64,000 nt of DNA from Oscheius onirici (Eukaryota > Nematoda > Chromadorea > Rhabditida > Rhabditidae). A program made the translations under genes and the position numbers. Below, one piece after another: positions 59,960-64,000 of the stretch. Below the pieces are notes generated by a model that worked only from the letters and a program-made list of their open reading frames with translations, did no database searches and was not told where the DNA came from. The stretch covers positions 13,206,001 to 13,270,000 of the forward strand of contig OW051471.1 in the NCBI GenBank assembly GCA_932521025.1, given 5' to 3'. Each line of letters starts with the position of its first letter. The stretch's first letter is position 1.

Positions 59960-61560
59960 GCTCAAGATATCTGTCCCCTTTTTGTGTCTGAAAATTGATA
60001 GGTGGTATTAGTGTTTGTATACAGAGCGAGAATAACAAAAGAAAGCGGTAGTCTTTATAGAAGGAGGATTAGGCGGTAAAGAGCCGAGTAACTGATTCCC
60101 AGCCATCAATCCACAATTATCCAATGGCCTGTCACAGAAGGGTCTCTCATAGGGAGAGTTGATCAATGTGAGAACATGAGAAGAGAGCAAAAATATGAGA
60201 ATCTCCACTTTACATATTTTACACAGAGCAGTTCAGTTACAAAGCAGCTCATATTGTTGCCACCAGGCTGTTAATAAAATATGCAAGACGGGAGAAAATT
60301 ACTCTGGCAATTTGCGCGGCCGATTGAAACTAGTCACCAAGAGCAAAAGAATGCAGTTGATTCAGACGAGACGGCAGGACTATAAAAGGGCAGTATTGTT
60401 TTGCCAAAAAGGCCCAGTCTGAACGGGCAGCCGCTCAAGTGGTCCTTGAAATTGATGCCGATAAATCGAGAGGCAAACTTTTCAAAGCAGCTTGGCAGAT
60501 TGAACAGGTGAGCAAAGTGAGTGCTAATCGCCCCAAAGAGGAGGGTAATTGGATGATTAGAGAGCGCAAGGACAGATAAGATGACACTCGGGAGGAAAAG
60601 GTATATTGATCGATATAGTTAGGAAGAGCGTGTGGTGGGTCGGTGATGACAGGCGGAAGATGGATAGGCAGTCCACGGCGCACCTCGACCCCTAAATATT
60701 GAGACAAATCCCAGCTCAGGACACATGTTCTTCTTTGTTTTTGTCCTTTAGAGAGAACAAAATGTGAGGAAATCTGTAAATTCTTCTTAATGTTGAACTT
60801 TAACTTATTCGGCATAAACAAAAGTTCCTAACAATAAGTGAAGAAGCCCACTGCTTTTTTCACTTATACACTTGATATCGACAGTTATAACGGGGAGGTC
60901 TCTTTTGTCCCCCCCCCCTCCGTAGATTTTGGCTGCGGGGGGTGGGGGGACAAAAGAGTACCAGCCAGGTATAACATCGACATTGTGGAGACGAAGCTCA
61001 TACCAAGCGAGAGAAACTGTTTTGCCGCAAATCAAAAACAGAAAAGAAGGGCCAGTTAGAATGACTTATAAGAGGAAGGTCTCTATGTTGATCATACTCT
61101 GAGACTACTAAGTAGTTTTTTAAAATAAAGAGAATTTCGAGCAGATGAGGCCAAATGTTAGCGGAAGCTATTCTTTGCTTTCTTTATGGAATGCCGTTCC
61201 TGTTCGGGAAAGTAAACAGGATGTGCGAAAATCACAAGGGCGAGACCAGGTTCCAAAAAAAAAAAGTTATGCGAATGATCAAAGCCTGCAACATCTTACA
61301 GCTACGTGTTCTTTTTAAGAAGTGTCTACGCTTATTTGCTCAGTGACCTCAATTACGCTCTCTTATTCAGCGATCAAACCTTATGTTCAGCTAGTGGTGC
61401 CCCTGATTCTGGAGGTGAGAGAATGCATGGCTAATTGGTACTTGAGGCAGAGCAGGCTGTTTGTGTGAAGATTATGCGCACGCAGGAGAGGTCGGGCAAA
61501 TAAAGAGGGGTCCCAGCTCTGTTAGTCTGATAGCGGGGCCGGAACACCTGGATCCTTTCA
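59960..61560. other. no gene recognised
   Basis: About 1.6 kb between the Wnt gene and the Cys-loop receptor gene. At about 60885-60985 an imperfect inverted repeat with a C run and a G run (CTCTTTTGTCCCCCCCCC and GGGGGGACAAAAGAGTACC) resembles the G/C-ended foldback elements. No coding evidence found. Confidence 0.45.
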
Positions 61561-61569
61561 AGAGAAAGT

Positions 61570-63570
61570 TTATATAAGCATGAGGCGGATAAAGTTGCAG
61601 ACGGCCAAAGTGACGAGAATGAACATGTTGACACAATGAGATTTTTCCAGCCAGAAGCGAAGAAGTCGTTGATGCCATTTTCTGTATATTTTTTGTAAGT
61701 CGCCAATGTCTAGAAACTCACTGGGCGTCATCGGGCACGGCAAAGTGAAATGCGATCCAGGACGTCTTCAAGATGGCAAAAATACTAACGGCTAGGATGG
61801 AAATGTTGATCAGAAAGAATTGTGCTGAAACGGTATTCTTAACGGTCAACCCTTTCGGTTATCCGTTGCAACCTTGACGTTTGGAAAACGGAAGACTTTT
61901 TGTTTTTCATTTAAAGATCTGAACTGTTTATAGTCTATCCAAATTGAAAGTTTACTGAGGGCTCACTGTCGAATTTTTTGTGGCGAGACCAAGCGCACCA
62001 GTCCTTTAAATTTTTGCTTCTTTCTATTTTTTTTGTCTTGCAAACGCGGGTATGTGCCTTTTCATCCTCCAGAAGCAAAACGCAACAAAAATAGAGAAAT
62101 AATAGAGAATAAAAAAATGACGAAACGCCCCTGCTCATATTTAAAGGACTGGTCCGCTTGGTGCCGCCGCGAAAAATTCTACAGTAAGCTTTCAGTAAAC
62201 TTTCAATTTGAATAGACTATAGGTGTCGACAAAACTTACATATGACCGGCATCGATTCACTTTTTGGAATTCGCTGACTTCCAATCTGTAGCAAGGTCAG
62301 TTGGGAGAGCTGCGAAGAGAACCCGAGACCGATCTGGAAAAACTTATTAGGTAATACTCGAGCTGGCAACACCCTCAGTTCAAATTTTTAGCGCATCAAC
62401 CCCCCTGGTGTTCATTTTTGATGTTTTTTACCCATTTTCCACTCATTTTTACATATTCGGAGTATGTTTATCGAATTCTACGACTAAAACAACCCCTAGA
62501 ATGTGAGAACTGCTCAAAATTTGAACGAAATAGGCAATCTCTGCCTTCTATTGTTCCCACGAGTTTTCTTCGAAAATCAAAGGTTTTCACTTGCAGTTTT
62601 AACGTTCTAGGGGTTGTTTCAGGCGTAGAATTCGATAAAAATATTCACAAAGTGTAAAAATTGGTGGAAAATGGTTAAAAGCATATAAAATGAACACCAG
62701 GGGTTGATGCGCCAAAATTTTTGAATTGAGGGGGTTGCCAGCTCGAGTATTACCACTTATTACCTATCTTTGTTCAACTCACCGTTTTAACATTAGAGTC
62801 CCTAGTAATCATCCTTCCGAACATGGCCAGAACTGTCAAGGTTGTGAGAATGAATGAGGGTGCAATGAGTAGTGCCACATAAAACGTCGAGCTTCTCTTC
62901 ATGCTCATCTCCCAAGTAATCATGGGATATTCTAGTCCAAGAGAGTTCCTGTAGTTCTCTTTTCCAACTTTCATGCCAGTAAAAGTCCAGGCACCATCTC
63001 CCTAAACACGTCATTGTCACAAATTTGAGGAAATTACAAAAGCAGTGTAATCAAAGTTATTTGTGAAGTATCCGTCGAAATTCAGCTCGGAAGCAAGATA
63101 GTTTTGAGATGTCATGCCCATTTTGCAGGTCTGCTGATCGAAGGGGAAATTGTTAACCTGAAAATATGTAAACCGTGAAAATTTTTGAAAGCTGACGTTA
63201 AGAGCACAAACAATTTTCAGCATGCCTGTTACGGTAGTCATACAAGTTCCATTGTAGTAGACCACAATGTTATCGACCTCATTTGAGCGGAGAAGGTTCA
63301 CGCTGATTCTGAAAGACTCTTTTTTGCAGAAGGATGTTTGATCAATTTCAAGGATGGAAAATATCATTTACGCGTCTAGTGGAGCTATATCCGGTGCCCA
63401 AAGAAGTCTTTTGTTGACCAAGAGTAACTCGATGCCATCGTAGTCTACCGGATTCCATTGAAGGCGAATATCTCTCCAGATCTGCTTTGAATTTAATTAG
63501 TAGGAAGAGTAACATACCGTGTAGGCTGTGCTAAAGGCAAAAGCGGTGTTTTCAGTCTCATTCTGAAAGA
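61570..63570 (-). CDS. Cys-loop ligand-gated ion channel subunit, 5' end outside the window
   Basis: Extracellular exons from about 63568: NETENTAFAFSTAYT, IWRDIRLQWNPVDYDGIELL, LLWAPDIAPLDA, and a beta-sheet part. The Cys-loop is split by an intron: CALNV then NNFPFDQQTC, 13 residues between the Cys. M1 is FYVALLIAPSFILTTLTVLA. The M2 exon (about 62230-62330) gives IGLGFSSQLSQLTLLQIGSQ then RIP. M3 is FLINISILAVSIFAIL and M4 MFILVTLAVCNFIRLMLI, stop 61570. The M3-M4 loop is short. Ligand and ion preference cannot be read safely. Signal peptide exons are beyond 63.6 kb. Confidence 0.85.
62351..62753. mobile_element. 403-base foldback element in the receptor intron (family B)
   Basis: Ends GTAATACTCGAGCTGGCAAC and GTTGCCAGCTCGAGTATTAC are exact reverse complements. 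Arms pair over most of the length (for example CCTGGTGTTCAT with ATGAACACCAGG, and AACAACCCCTAGAA with TTCTAGGGGTTGTT). Lies between the M1 and M2 exons. Related to 18847-19145. Confidence 0.85.
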
Positions 63571-63589
63571 ACGTGTGAAAGGTTCTTTT

Positions 63590-64000
63590 TTACTAGAGGG
63601 TGTCAAAAGTCTTTGTAATTAGTTCTACAGCTACCCTTCAAACTGATCGGATATGCCCGGGATTGTTCCTGGGGGTAATCGACCTCGAAAAATATATTGA
63701 GAGCTTTTGGGACACTTTGGATTTTGGGATCAAGGGTTACGGTAGCTTTTAAAATCGGCCCAAAAACGTATTTTGCTCATAACTTTTTTCTACGTTCTCC
63801 AAAAAAAAAATGGTCAACTACAAAAAATCACCTCATCGAGACGCATCGATCTTTTTTTGAAACAATTGTTTTACTCTTTTCCGTAAAAAGTTTTTCGACA
63901 TTCAATCGTTCGGAAAAATGGGAAAAATTCTGAAAGAACATAAGGTTCTTTTTTTCTAAAAATACCGGGCAGGTTTCTTCATCCCCCCCCCCCCAGAACT
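63590..64000. other. end of window, probable receptor intron
   Basis: No coding exon recognised. A 14-base C run at about 63985 resembles the homopolymer ends of the foldback elements and may be the edge of another. Confidence 0.35.

Noticed and set aside
61621-61630. GAACATGTTG as another member of the regulatory palindrome set
   Set aside because: It lies in the coding M4 exon of the ion channel (Asn-Met-Phe codons) and is not near a start. Probably chance.

Overview
The window is animal nuclear DNA, and the gene content points to a nematode. Genes are split by many introns, mostly 33-50 bases, with GTAAG/GTGAG donors and TTTCAG acceptors. Two hedgehog-related genes carry ground-like domains, one joined to a Hog/Hint domain, and there is an array of six-cysteine ShKT secreted proteins. 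Many genes have a TATA-like box only about 30-60 bases before the ATG, so leaders are short. I cannot name the species.

Layout. 0.5-1.2 kb: two tandem secreted-peptide genes. 1.6-4.4 kb: a decayed cysteine protease and an inverted duplication. 5.4-12.1 kb: two tandem prominin-like five-pass membrane genes with foldback elements. 12.7-25.1 kb: a small membrane protein, then a dense group of small, very hydrophilic (LEA-like or disordered) protein genes in at least three paralogous families, with a malic enzyme gene among them. Several have a CAACATGTTG palindrome just upstream. 26-32.6 kb: uncharacterised genes and the ciliary transition-zone gene B9D2. 35.6-37.7 kb: two related secreted-protein genes. 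38.5-46.0 kb: six ShKT-domain secreted proteins on one strand, two of which are near-identical over the whole mature protein. 46.3-49.3 kb: a short cytidylyltransferase of the choline-phosphate type, and a multi-pass membrane protein. 50.9-56.2 kb (minus): two ground-like/hedgehog-related genes, followed by a broken Ser/Pro-Trp repeat gene, a Wnt gene (57.3-59.9 kb, minus) and a Cys-loop receptor whose 5' end lies beyond the window.

Mobile DNA is almost all small and non-autonomous: foldback elements (several with TA at both ends) in introns and intergenic DNA, a tRNA-derived SINE-like family in at least five places, and a 465-base dispersed repeat. No transposase or reverse transcriptase gene was recognised.

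The most novel-looking content is the 13-25 kb hydrophilic-protein cluster. Four genes start with an exon of exactly 19 codons encoding a G-x-[FY]-T-I-L-D-E-like motif. A second family has a first coding exon of three codons. The shared upstream palindrome suggests co-regulation. A desiccation or stress role is inference only.
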